Assembly (NCBI GenBank): GCA_030789695.1
Contig: JAULAV010008661.1
Span: forward strand, 1-64,000
From: Scilla litardierei
Lineage: Eukaryota > Streptophyta > Magnoliopsida > Asparagales > Asparagaceae
DNA: 64,000 bases
Direction of reading: 5' to 3'
Shown: positions 1 through 10,544 of the stretch, one piece after another
How positions within the stretch are numbered: the stretch's first letter is position 1
Layout: every line of letters begins with the position of its first letter
Notes under the pieces: generated by a model
Database searches by the model: none
What the model was told of the DNA's origin: nothing
Seen by the model: only the letters and a program-made list of their open reading frames with translations
Position numbers and translations under genes: made by a program

Positions 1-300
1 CCACATAGTTTCTTTTCATCACAAAGCAATCTTTCATTAAATGGCCTTGTTTCTTGCAATAAAAACATTGCAATAAATTAGCAGTATTGTGCTCAGAAGA
101 ATTATTTGCAGGATTAAATTTATTGAAATGATTGAACCTTTTTGTCATTTCAGCTCTTCCCTGTGGAGTCTTGATGTATCTTCTAAATCCTCTCACCATT
201 GACGCTAGCTCCTTATCAAGCTCCTCATCGCTTTCTTCAATGGCTTTAAATGCTAAAGCCTTCGAGCTCTTAGCCTCAGATTTCTCCTCCTTTTCTCTAG
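1..300 (-). mobile_element. Ty1/Copia gag fragment with zinc knuckle (runs off the left edge)
   Basis: Read on the minus strand, about 270 bases stay open and translate to a Copia Gag C-terminus. An acidic stretch (EESDEELDKELASMVRGF) leads into a perfect CCHC zinc knuckle, CFYCKKQGHLMKDC, spaced C-X2-C-X4-H-X4-C, which binds retroelement RNA in the virus-like particle. The frame continues off the window edge at position 1, so protease and downstream domains would lie outside. Upstream, homology stops near position 300, where a different Copia fragment on the plus strand begins; the two gag pieces are head to head. The intact knuckle suggests this piece is less decayed than its neighbour. Identification as Copia Gag is secure; the family is not determined. 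Confidence 0.85.
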
Positions 301-329
301 ATTATGTTGTCTTTAATTCAAGCACATGC

Positions 330-1205
330 GACATCAAATTTCCAACTAAAAAAAGCAAGCGCATATCTTAAGCTTGTAGAAGAACGCTTTTGTTCTGTGG
401 ATAACTTTCTTGCTGGTGCATTAATGTCTCAACTTATGTCCACGAAGTTCAATGGGACCAAGAACATGTACGAAGATATCCTTACGCAAGACTTAAGTCA
501 TTAGGTATGCAAATGGAGGATTCCTTCTTCGTTCAGTTTATTTTAAATTCATCACCTTCTGAGTATGATGCTTTTCAAATCAATTATAACAATATAAAAG
601 GACACGTGGGATATTAATGAATTAACTGGAAAGCTCATTCAAAAGGAAAATCGGTTAAAGAACTTGGGTGGACACTCTGTTAACCTTACCACTCATGGAA
701 CTGCACAGTTGCCCAAGCCAAAAGATAAGAAATTCAAGAGGAAGTGACCTATTAAAGGTGAACATTCTAGAAAGAAGGAACATTATGTGAATAAGTGTCG
801 TTTCTACAAAAAGGAAGGACATTGGTAGATGGATTGTCTCAAATGTAAGGCATGGTTTTAAAAGAAAGGGATTTCGTTCGATCCAAACCATAAATCTCAT
901 TAAGAACTATCTATTTATGTGGAATCGCATGAAGGCTCCTATTAAAGGCATATGTACTTATCGTCTAGTCCTTGATACTGGCTATCAATTGGACTTAAGA
1001 ACTTAAGTATGACTCTTTATGTTCATACAATTACAACGAATCTTGTTTCCCTTCTGAAGTTGGATTTAAGTGGTTATAAATGTAAATTTGAACATGGATG
1101 TTTTAAGTTATACAATCATGTTAAACTTGTTAATTCAGATATACTTATTGATGGATTGTATAAATTAAATCTTAATAATGAATTATCTGAACCTTGGTGG
1201 ATCTT
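330..1205 (+). mobile_element. Degenerate Ty1/Copia gag-protease fragment
   Basis: A broken Gag (UBN2 type) reads in pieces from about 352: LKLVEERFCSVDNFLAGAL, then after a gap the VQFILNSSPSEY-like motif near 530 and the KLIQKENRLKNLGGHSV-like tail near 640. A decayed zinc knuckle lies near 795 (CRFYKKEGHW followed by a stop), with the second cysteine changed to tyrosine. From about 960 the protease/pre-integrase part reads YRLVLDTGYQLDL and then NLVSLLKLDLSGYKCKFEHG to DILIDGLYKLNLNNE. In-frame stops and shifts make it non-coding. It ends abruptly at about 1205 in satellite DNA. The same fragment, with the same right junction, occurs at 4690-5690, so the pair is one insertion that was later duplicated. 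Confidence 0.85.
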
Positions 1206-4200
1206 TATATTATTATTAAATGATATGATTTTTATATCCTAAGTTTGTCTTCTCTACTTTTTTCAATTGGAGATGGCGATCTACCGGTTCCAACGGACAT
1301 TTTTGCGGATTTTCTTAACTTGGGGCTATTTTTCAATGATATGATTTGTATAGCCTAAGCTTGTCATCTCTTATTTTTCAGTTGGAAATGGAGGTCACCC
1401 AGTTCCAACGGACAATTTTACGGATTTATCTGACCTCGGTGCTATTTTCCTGTATTTTCAGGAAGATATCGATCATTTTATTAAGTGATATGATTTTTTG
1501 GCCTAATATTGTCTTCTCTTATTTTTTTTCCTTGATGATGGTGATCTCCCGGGTCCAACAGACTTTTTACGGATTTTTCTGAGCTCTCGACTTTTTTCTA
1601 TATTATCAAGAAGATATCGATTGTTTTACTAAATGGTATGATTTTTTGGCCTAATTTTTCTTCTCTTAATTTTTTTGTTGATGATGGCGATCTCTCGGTT
1701 CCAACAGACATTTTCGTAGATTTTGTTGTGCTCTGAGCTATTTTCTGTATTATCTAGAGGATATCGATCGTTTTATTAAATGATATGTTTTTGGCCTAAT
1801 TTTGTCTCTTTTTATCTGTTAAATTTTGCAATCTCTCGGTTCCAACAGACATTTTTACGGAGATTTATGAGCTTCGAGGCTATTTTCTACATTTTTGAAA
1901 GATAAGAATCTTTATGTTAAATGATATGATTTTTATATCCTAATTTTGTCTTCTCTTATATTTTAGTTGAACATAGCGATCTCACGGTTCCAACGGACAT
2001 TTTTACAGATTTTTCTGAAATCGGTGCTATTTTCAACATTTTATGGAAGATATTGATCTTTATATTAAATGATATAATTTTTGCAGATTAAGTTTGTCAT
2101 CTATTTTTTAAGTAAAAGATGGTGATCTCCTGGTTCCAACGGATATTTTTGCGGATTTTTATAAGCTCGGGGCAGTTTTTTTACATTTTTTGGAAGATTT
2201 GTATCTTTTTATTAAATGATATGAATTTTTGGCCCAATTTTATCTTATCTTATTTTTTTCGTTGAAGATAGAGATGTCCCTGTTACAACGGACATTTTTG
2301 CGGAATTTTCTGACCTCTGTAGTATTTTCTTAATTTTCTGTAAGATATGAATCTTTATATTAAATGATATGATTTTATAGCCTAATGTTGTCTTCTCTTA
2401 TTTTTAGTTGAAGATGGTGATATCCCGATTACAACGAACATTTCTGCGAATTTTGTTGAGCTCAATGCTATTTTCAATATTTTCTGGAAGATATAGATGT
2501 TTTTATTAAATGATATGATTTTTTGGCCTAATTTTGTCTTCTCTAATTTTTTCGTTGAAGATAGTGATCTCTCCATTCCAACGAACATTTTGTGAATTTT
2601 TTCGAGCTCCGTGCTACTTTCTACATTTTCTATAAGATATGGATTTTTATATTAAATGATATGATTTTTATAGCCGTATTTTGCCTTCTCTTATTTTTCA
2701 GTTGAAGATGGTGATCCACCAGTCCCAACGAATTTTTTTGCAGATTTATCTAACCTTCGATCTATTTTCTACATTTTCTGTAAGATATGGATCTTTAAAT
2801 TAAATGATATGATTTTTATCGCCTTATTTGTATCTTCTTTGTTTTTTCAGTTGAAGATGGTGATCTCCCAATTCCAACGGACATTTTTACTGATTATTCC
2901 GAACTCGGGTCTATTTTCTACAGTTTCTGGAAGCTATAAATGATAATATTTATATAGCCTAATTTTGTCTTCTTATATTTTTTAGTTGAAGATGGTGATT
3001 CGGGTTCCAACGGACATTTTTAGGATTTTTCTGAGTTTGAGTCTATTTTCTTCATTTTCTGGAAGATATGGATCTTTATTTTAAATGATATGATTTATAT
3101 AGCCTATTTTTGTTATCTCTTATTTTCCAGTTGAAGATGGCGATATCCCGGTTCCAAGGGTTTTTTGTGGATTTTTCTAAGCTCAGTATTATTTTCTACA
3201 TTTTCTGGAAGATATGGATCTTTTTATTAAATGATGTGATATTTTGGCCTAATTTTGTATTCTCTTATTTTTTTTTCAGTTCAATATGGTGATCTCCTGA
3301 TTCCAACTGAAATTTTTGCATATTTTCATGGGCTCGAGGTTATTTTCAACATTTTCTGTAAAATATGGATCTTTATATTAAATAATATGATTTTTATCGC
3401 CTAATTTTCTCTTCTCCTATTTTTAAGTTTAAAATGGCATTCTCCCAGGTCCAACTGAAATTTTTGCCGATTTTTCTGAGCACGGGGCTATTTTCTTAAT
3501 TTTACGAATGATATGGTTATTTTTATTAAATGATAAGATTTTTGGCTTAATTTAGTCTTTTCTTATTTTTTTTAGTTGAAGATGGCGATCTACCGGTTCC
3601 AACAGACATTTTTGTGGATTCTTCTGAAATCCGGTCTATTTTGTACATTTTCTGGAAGATATGAATCTTTTTATTAAATGATATGATTTTATGGCCGAAT
3701 TTTGTCTCCCTAATTCTTAAGTTGAAAATTGCAATCTCATGGTTCCAATGAACATTTTTGCGGATTTTTCTAAGCTCGGTGCTATTTTCTACATTTTCTG
3801 ATAGATATGGTTCTTTTTATTAAAAGATATGATTTTTATATCCTAATTTTGTCTTCTCTTATTTTTCAATTGAAAATGTCGATCTTCTCCAGTGGACATT
3901 TCTGCGTTTTTTTAACCTCGGGGCTATTTTTTGCGTTTTATGGAAGATATGGATCTTTTTATTAAATGAAATAATTTTGTACCTAACTTTGTCTTCTCTA
4001 ATTATTTTAGTTGGGGATCGCTATTTCCCGGTTCCAACCGACATTTTTGCGGATTTTTCTGAGCTCGGGGATATTTTCTTTATTTTCTGGAAGATATCGA
4101 TCGTTTTATTAACTGATATGAATTTTTAGCCTAATTTGGTATTCTCTTATTTTTTTCGTTGAATATGGCAATCGTCCGGTTACAACGAACTTTTTTACAG

Positions 4201-4680
4201 ATTTTTCTAAGCTCATGCTTATTTTCTACATTTCATGTAAGATATGGATCTTTATATTAAATGATATGAGTTTTAACGTCTAATTTTTTCTTCTCTTATC
4301 TTTTATTTGCGATGGTGATCTCCCGGTTCCAACGGAAATTTTTGCGGATTTTTTTTGAGCTCAGGTCTATTTTCTAAATTTTATGAAAGATATGGATCTT
4401 TTTATTAAATGATATGATTTTTTGGCCTAATTTGGTATTTTCTTATTTTTTAAGTTGAAGATGTCGATCTCCCAATTCCAACAGACATTTTTGCGAATTG
4501 TTCTAAGCTTCAGGCTATTTTCTACATTTTCTAGAAGATATGGATCGTTTTTTAAATGATATGATTTTTGGCCTAATTGTGTTTTCTCTTATTTTTTAAG
4601 TTGACGATTGCGATCTCCCGGTTTCAACGGACATTTTTGCTGATTTTTTTGAGTGCATGGCTATTTTTTAACATTTACTT
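1206..4680 (+). repeat. 148-bp satellite array, block 1 (about 23 monomers)
   Basis: Diverged head-to-tail monomers of about 148 bp. Landmarks in each are TTATTAAATGATATGATTTT, then a pyrimidine tract of the TTTTGTCTTCTCTTATTTTT kind, then GTTGAAGATGGCGATCTCCC, GGTTCCAACGGACATTTTTG and GAGCTCGGGGCTATTTTCTA. A+T is high. From 2230 to 2720 two subtypes alternate: one with CG before TTGAAGAT and GTAAGATATGAATC at its end, the other with AG before TTGAAGAT and GGAAGATATGG at its end. Short open frames here, up to about 80 codons, come from the repeat and differ in frame between monomers. No gene is seen. Confidence 0.95.
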
Positions 4681-4689
4681 GGTTTTACA

Positions 4690-5690
4690 TGAGGAAAAAC
4701 ATGATGTTATCACAAATGACAACACTGAGGATGAGGAGTTTAAAATGAAGTGTTGGGAATGGTCTAATAGTTTAAGCTTGATGTTTACACGAACAACCAT
4801 GGCAAATAACATTAAGGGCACAAGTCCACAAACTGAATAGCAAGCGAATATCTTAAGCTTGTGGAAGAACGCTTTCGTTATGTGGATAATTCTCTTGCTG
4901 GTGCATTAATGTTTCAACTTACGTACATGAAGTTCAATGGAAATAAGAGCAAGCAAGAACACATCATTGAAATGACAAACATTGCAGCAAGACTTAAGGC
5001 ATTAGGTATGCAAGTGGATGATTCCTTCCTCGTTCAGTTTATACTGAATTCATTACCTTCTGAGTATGGAGCTTTCCAAATAAATTATAACACTATAAAG
5101 GACAAGTGTGATATTAATGAATTAACTAAAAAGCTCATTCAAGAGGAAAATAGGTTAAAGAACTTTGGAGGACACTCCGTTACGTAACCACTCATTTAAC
5201 TGTAAAGTTGCTCAAACCAAAACATAAGAAATTCAAGAGGAAAGGATCTATTAAAAGGTGAACATTCTAGAAAGAAGGTACATTATGGGAATATGTGTCA
5301 TTTCTACAAAAGAAAGGACATTGGCAGAAGGATTAGCTCAAATGTAAGGCATGGTTTTCAAAAGAAAGGGATCCCATTCAATCCAAAGCACAATCCTCAA
5401 TAAGATCTATCTGTTTATGGGGAATCAAATGAAGGATCCTATTAAAGGCATAGGAACTTATCGTCTAGTCCTTGATACTGGCTATCAATTGGACTTAAGT
5501 ATGACTCTTTTTGATCCTACAATTACCTGGAATCTCTTTTCCCTTCTGAAGTTGGATTTATGTGGTTATAAATGTAAATCTGAACATGGATGTTTTAATT
5601 TGTATAATCGTGTTAAATTTGTTGATTCTGATATACTTATTGATGGATTGTGTAAATTAAGGCTTAATAATGAATTTCCGAACCCTTGTG
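4690..5690 (+). mobile_element. Degenerate Ty1/Copia gag-protease fragment, duplicate of the one at 330-1205
   Basis: Gag starts with a readable N-terminal stretch (LHEEKHDVITNDNTEDEEF near 4683, then a degenerate version of the WERSN-type motif) and, after a stop, a longer open segment at 4861-5187 with FRYVDNSLAGALMFQLTYMK, EMTNIAARLKALGMQVDD and FLVQFILNSLPSEYGAF, the standard Copia UBN2 Gag core. The zinc knuckle near 5300 is shifted out of frame. The protease/pre-integrase segment at 5430-5690 keeps RLVLDTGYQLDLSM (the DTG triad is present) and LLKLDLCGYKCKSEHG. Integrase, RT and LTRs are absent. It is better preserved than the 330-1205 copy and contains the 5' part of gag that is missing there. 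Both flanks are satellite. Confidence 0.88.
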
Positions 5691-7001
5691 GATCTTTATC
5701 TTTTTATTAAATGATATGATTTTTATGTCCTATGTTTGTCTTCTCTTATTTTTTTGTTGGAGATGGTGGTCTAATGGTTCCAACGGACATTTTTGCGGAT
5801 TTTCCTTAACTTAGGAGATTTTTCATAATTTTCTGTAAGATATGTATCTTTTTATTAAATGATATGATTTTTATAAGCTAATTTTGTCTTCCCTTTTTTT
5901 CAATTAAAGATGGTGATCTCCCGGTTCCAACGGACATTTTTGCGGATTTTTTTGAGCACGTGGCTATTTCTAAATTTTCTAAAAGATACGTATCTTTTAT
6001 TAAATGATATGATTTAATGGCCTAATTTTGTCTTCTCTTTTTTTAGCTGAATATGGCAATCTCCCGGTTCCAACAGACTTTTTTGCAGATTTTCTGGGCT
6101 TGCGGCTATTTTCTACATTTTCTGGAAGATATGTATCTTTTTATTATATGATATGATTTAATGGCTAGTCATAACGTATTTTTCAGTTGAATATGGCGAT
6201 CTCCCGGTTCCAACTGACAATTTTGTGAATTTTTTGAGCTCAGTGCTATTTTCTACATTTTTTGAAGGATATGTATCTTTTTATTAAATGGTATGATTTT
6301 TGTAGCCTAATTTTGTCATCTCTTATTTTTCAGTTGAAGATGGTGTTATCCCAGTTCCAACAGACATTTTTGCGGATATTTCTGAGCTCGGGACTATTTT
6401 CGAAATTTTCTGTAATTTTTATCGTATTTTCTGGATGAAGATGGCGAGCTCCAAGTTCTAACGGACATTTTTGCCGATTTTTTCGAGCTCCAGGCTATTT
6501 TCTACATTTGATTAAAGATATGGATCTCTTTATTAAATGACAAGATTTTTATAGCCTAATTTTGTCTTCTCATTTTTTTCAGTTGAAGATTACGATCTCC
6601 ATGTTCCAACAGACATTTATGCAGATTTTTCTTAACTTTGGGCTTTTTTCTACATTTTCTGGAAGATATGAATCTTTTTATTAAATGATATGATTTTTTG
6701 GACTAATTTTGTCTCCTCTTTTTTCAGTTGAATGTTGCGATCTCCCGGTTCCAATGGACATTTGTGTGGATTTTTCTGAGCCCGATATTATTTTCTACAT
6801 TTTATGGAACATATGTATATTTTTATTAAATGATATGATTTTTCGGCCCAACGTTGTCTTCTTTTATTTTTCAATTGAAGATGGCGATCTCCCGGTTCCG
6901 ACGAACATTTTTTCGGATTTTCTGAGCTCGCAGCCATTTTCTACATTTTCTGTATGATATGAATCTTTATATTAAATGATATGATTTTTATAACCTAATT
7001 T
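5691..7001 (+). repeat. 148-bp satellite array, block 2 (about 9 monomers)
   Basis: Same monomer and orientation as block 1. The last four monomers (about 6430-7001) carry unusual variants in a fixed order: a CTGGATGAAGATGGCGAG start, a GAGCTCCAGGCTATTTT then TTTGATTAAAG variant followed by AAATGACAAG, a CTTTGGGCTTTTTT variant, one with a shortened pyrimidine tract before TTGAATGTTGCGATC, and one ending in TGTATGATATGAATC then TATAACCTAATTT. That ordered set recurs at 62690-63260, and largely at 17560-18080 and 43020-43500. The array is cut at 7001 by a CACTA terminus. Confidence 0.95.
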
Positions 7002-7159
7002 CACTAAAACAAAACTAGGCATTTACAACTTTCATGGGGTAACATTTCTATTTTGGTACTTGTAATAAATGTTTACCACAACTTTTTTCTTCTGAAAGTT
7101 GTAAAAAATGTTTATTACAACTTTTTCTTGGATATCTGTAAAAAAATCTAATTTATAAA

Positions 7160-7413
7160 GCATTTGACCCGATATTGGCCCAATCGTGGCCCATGTAATA
7201 AAATAGACCCGTTAAAGTTTCATGCCCCTTCAGACCGTATGATCTATGTCGGATAGATGCAATCACATACCTATAAAGTTTTCACCCCAATAGACCTCGT
7301 GAGCATCCCTCGTATAATATGCTCCTCCTCAGGGTTAGGGTTTATTAGTCTCAGAGCATTCTCTTTTATTCTTCTGGTTCTTCTCCCACTGCTCTCACCC
7401 CAAGCTGAGCGCA
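7160..7413 (+). promoter_or_regulatory. Captured RPL11 promoter and 5' leader with site II and telo-box motifs
   Basis: Upstream of the RPL11 ATG are two GGCCCA motifs (7177-7182 and 7188-7193), the reverse complement of the site II core TGGGCC, and TTAGGGTTT at 7335-7343, the reverse complement of the telo-box AAACCCTAA. In plants this pair is characteristic of ribosomal-protein and other translation-related promoters. The telo-box lies about 70 bases before the ATG, followed by a pyrimidine-rich leader. In the copy at 63.4 kb both GGCCCA motifs are kept but the telo-box is broken. Whether the fragment still drives transcription is unknown. Confidence 0.7.
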
Positions 7414-7627
7414 ATGGTGATTGTTCTTGTTTTTCTTCTGTCTCATGTTTCAATCTTTAGATTTCTCTCCGTGATCTTTGGATTCATCTGTCTCATTTGA
7501 TTTGTTTCATTTTTAAAAGGCTTCGAAGAAAAAGATCGTTAATCCGATGAGGGAGATCAAGGTACAGAAGCTGGTGCTCAACGTATCGATCAGAGAGAGC
7601 AGGGATCGACTCACCAGTGCCTTTAAG
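7414..7627 (+). pseudogene. RPL11: Ribosomal protein L11 (uL5) gene fragment: ATG, intron 1 and exon 2, copy A
   Basis: Exon 1 ends in an ATG (7414-7416) followed directly by a GT donor. A pyrimidine-rich intron of about 103 bases ends in AAAAG, and exon 2 (7520-7627) encodes 36 residues, [20 protein letters not shown] then [16 protein letters not shown], followed by a GTATTG donor. This matches the N-terminus of eukaryotic 60S RPL11, which binds 5S rRNA in the large subunit (plant form [32 protein letters not shown]). Relative to the other copy, E4 is K, the conserved glycine in IGES is R, and S is F before the donor, so this copy is more decayed. The remaining roughly 145 codons are missing: the downstream intron runs into a Gypsy LTR at 8111. 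It cannot make L11. Confidence 0.9.
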
Positions 7628-8110
7628 GTATTGACTTTATTTGTTCGCTCTGATTTGATCTTTAGTTGTTTTTTAAAAAAAATTGTTAAGATCTAGTGCT
7701 TATGGCTACAAAAGTTTGCATTGTTAGTTGTTAATGTTTATGAGCTTGTGCTTGTTTATTCTATTAAAGTAGCGGCAAAATGGATCGATAGATAAAAACA
7801 TATTTTGTCATTATTTTGGTTGTGTGAATTACATGTTGTGAGATTTGTACTTTGTTCTATTTTTGACAATATGAATATAACTTATACCTTTGATCAACTT
7901 TATGAAAGCTCAAGTAAAAGATCATGGGTTTGATGTTAAATCTAATGAGTTGTTCAAATCTATTGTGGGCCTACTGGCTTTCTTAGTTGCACCTAACACT
8001 TATTTCACGATGGCCTTAATATGCATACTTTTGGTAATCTAGAATCACTTTCTATTTTGATATTTTCAGCTATTAAATAGTTTATTCTGTTTTGATATTT
8101 ATAAAAACTG
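7628..8110. other. RPL11 intron-2-like AT-rich sequence, no exon seen
   Basis: It follows a splice-donor sequence and starts with a T-rich stretch that is shared with 63875-64000 (the GTATTGACT..TTTGTTCGCTCTGATTT region). I searched by eye for the next L11 exon (VLEQLSGQTPVFSKAR-like) and found none. It ends at the Gypsy LTR at 8111. Confidence 0.6.
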
Positions 8111-9002
8111 TTTCGGGGTGTTTTCTCACCACAGGTTGATAGTCTGGAGGTCCGGATGTCGTCGCTGTCACGTGAGGCGGGGACGGCCTTCGAAGTCGGT
8201 CGGTCGCGTGTTCACTTGAGCTGGAAGACGTAGATCCGTGCTTCGATGGATCGAAGGGTAGCTTCGACGGGATGATGACCTCTGGGATCGATCGGATGAA
8301 CGGGTTCTGGTAAGAGGGCGTTCGGATCCGAGCGACGGGACGCCGAAGGAAAGATTCTGCGGTGGTGACGTCTCCTTCCATCTGCAAAACGAAGAAGCTC
8401 GTCAGGGGGGTCGGACCTTGGTTTCGACCGGGTCCCCTCCGATGCCAAAGTCAGATCTAGTGTGAAGGATGCTCGGTGGGATCAAACTTGGTTCACAGAG
8501 AGACCAAGCGCGAATCCTCGAGCCGAGCTATGGAGGAGAGAACACTTTCAATGGAAGAAGGTGTGAGAGTTGGTTTGTGATACCTCCGCTGTAGATCTCA
8601 GAGATCCCCCCTTTTGAGATGATGCATCTTTTGCCTTCATATAGGCGTGTCATCCCCCCGTTGTAATGGGCCATGATAAGACCTTATTGCCGTCATTGAT
8701 AGGGACGTGCTAATTGACCCCCATAATTACTCCCGTTTGATGAGGGGATGAATGCCATAAAAGTGGGCAATGATTACTGGAGTGATGGCGTTGAGTGGCT
8801 GTCATAATTGGTGAGTGCTTCCTCGGTTAGGGGGAGAGATTTCCTCCACTCGGAATGTGGGCGGTCTTTTGGGCCTTCGTCTCGGGTGGAGAAGCATGAC
8901 CTGCCCATGAGGTCCATGGGCCAGAGCCCAAGGCTGTAGCGGGTTGGTTGACTAGTCGTGGTTGACTCGCCTCCTCTGGGCCCAGTCAAAATGGTTGTAT
9001 CA
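8111..9002 (-). repeat. 3' LTR of the minus-strand Gypsy-like element, inner boundary approximate
   Basis: The outer end is fixed by the repeat shared with 13716. The inner end is inferred: on the minus strand a purine run (GGAAGATGGGGA) at about 9018-9007 resembles a polypurine tract and is followed shortly by TGATACAACC, a possible LTR start near 9002. Inside, the minus strand has TATATGAA at 8643-8636, a plausible TATA box for an LTR promoter. Open frames at 8082-8448 and 8774-9013 overlap LTR sequence, resemble no protein and are not called as genes. Confidence 0.55.
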
Positions 9003-9199
9003 AATGTCCCCATCTTCCGAGCTCTACAGTTATTGAGGTTGAGGTCAGGAGATGTAGTATAAGAGGAAGGAGTGGTTCCTTTTGTAAGATTGGTTCGACT
9101 TGCAAAGTCGGCTGGCGGTAATAATTGGTCAGTCCAAGATTCGTTCAGTTGCGAGGGGAGCGGCCCCTCGACTTGCGCCGACGAATGAGTGGGTCGACC

Positions 9200-10260
9200 A
9201 ATTGGGGGAGTGCCCCCACGACTTACGATCGACGAGAAGATGTCGGCCAGCTGGGGGAGTGGCCCCCAGCCTTACGGTAAACCAGACTGGTCGGTCGGTT
9301 GTGGGGGTTGGCCCCAGCCTTATGGTCGATAAGTTGGTCGGCCTGCTGGGAGAGTTGCCCCCAGCTTTACGGTCGATGGGTGGTCGACCTGCTGTTAGAG
9401 TTACCCCAGCCTTACAGTCGACATGGTTAGTCTGCTGGGGGAGTTTCCCCCAGCCTTACGATCGATCGAGTGATCGGCCTGTTGGAAGAGTTGCCACAGC
9501 CTTACGGTCGATGTGGTCGGTCTGCTTGGGGAGTTGCCCCCAGCCTTACGATCGACAAGTTGATTGGTTTGTTGGGAGAGCTACCCCCAGCCTTACTATC
9601 GACGAGTCGATTGGCTTGCTGGGAGAGCTACCCCCGGTCTTACAGTCGATCAAGTGATCGGCTTGCTGGAGGAGTTGTCCCCAGCCTTATGCTCGATGTG
9701 GTCGGTCTGCTTGGGGAGTTACCCCCAACCATATGATCGACGAGTCGATCGGCCTGCTGGGGGAGCTACCCCCAGTCTTACAGTCGATCGATTGATCGGC
9801 CTGCTGGGGAAGTTGCCCCAGCCTTACCATCGATGTGGTCAATCTGCTGGGGGAGTTGCCCCCAACCTTACGATCGACGGGTCGATTGGCCTGCTGGGGG
9901 AGCTACCCCCAGTCTTACAGTCAATCGAGTGATCGGACTACTGGGGGAGTTGTTCCTAGTCTTACGATCGATGTGGTCGATCTGCTGAGGGAGTTGCCCC
10001 CACCCTTACGATCGACGGGTCGATTGTCCTACTGGGGGAGCTACCCCCTGTCTTACAGTCGATCGACTGATTGACCTGCTGGGGGAGTTGCCCCAGCCTT
10101 ACAACTGATCCAGGTTTGGTCGACCTGCTCGGGGAGTTGCCCCAGCCTTACGATAAACCGATGGGTCGACATGTTGGGAGGGTTTCCCCAGCCTTACGGT
10201 GAACCGTACGGGTTGGCCTGTTGGGAGGGTTTCCCCCAGCCTCATAACCTACCCTAGGTC
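9200..10260. repeat. GC-rich minisatellite, about 48-bp unit with a built-in inverted repeat (about 20 copies)
   Basis: Units of about 45-50 bp run head to tail, each containing a version of GGGGGAGTTGCCCCCAGCCT, then TTACGATCGA and a GGCCTGCT block. The G-run and C-run in each unit pair as a short hairpin. Between about 9490 and 10080 three unit subtypes recur in order, tagged GATGTGGTC, CGACGGGTCGAT and GATCGAGTGATC, giving a higher-order period of about 135-145 bp. Several open frames cross the array in all frames; they are products of the repeat. Confidence 0.9.
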
Positions 10261-10544
10261 TTGTCTAGATCCCTGTTTTAGCTCAAGCTCCAGTCTGTTC
10301 AACGGAGGTTCTGTGCCACTGCTTGAGTTTCCGTACCATTGGGGGAGCTTGGAAGGCAGAGGTAGTACTGGTCCCCGTGCACATTATCTTTGCCCCCTCT
10401 GCGGCCCGGGTTGCCCTAAAAGGTGGGAAAATCGAGTTGTCGGAAATTTAATCATGTTGGTGCAAGTCAGGTGACCTTCGGGATTGTCCACGGGCTCGAA
10501 CTGGGGTAGGTCTGCAAGCTCGGTTGGTTTGGACATGGGCATGC

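Larger units (their letters stand above)
7002..8110 (+). mobile_element. CACTA-type transposon end carrying an RPL11 gene fragment (copy A)
   Basis: The segment begins CACTAAAACAAAACTAGGCA, with the CACTA terminal pentamer, exactly where the satellite stops. It continues with subterminal short inverted motifs (TTACAACTTT, GAAAGTTGTAAAAAATG, TTATTACAACTTTTTC) typical of CACTA (En/Spm) subterminal repeats. Beyond about 7150 come the promoter, 5' leader and first coding piece of a ribosomal protein L11 gene, then AT-rich intron-like sequence to 8110, where a Gypsy-like LTR is inserted. No transposase is seen, so this would be a non-autonomous gene-carrying element. The opposite terminus is not found in the window. 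A second copy starts at 63261, and a third element with a closely related terminus starts at 19448. Confidence 0.75.

Noticed and set aside
7002..7150. Reading the CACTA junction as the end of an element lying to the left, so that the satellite would be internal to the transposon
   Set aside because: An element on the left would need to end in TAGTG. The terminus reads CACTA into the right-hand sequence, and paralogous satellite blocks without the insertion exist.
7257..7460. Open frame of 67 codons over the RPL11 leader and intron
   Set aside because: It covers the captured 5' leader, the ATG and intron 1; the true coding frame starts at 7414 and continues in exon 2.
8082..9013. Three minus-strand open frames of 78-101 codons
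   Set aside because: They fall within the Gypsy-like LTR, have no family resemblance, and LTRs do not normally encode protein.
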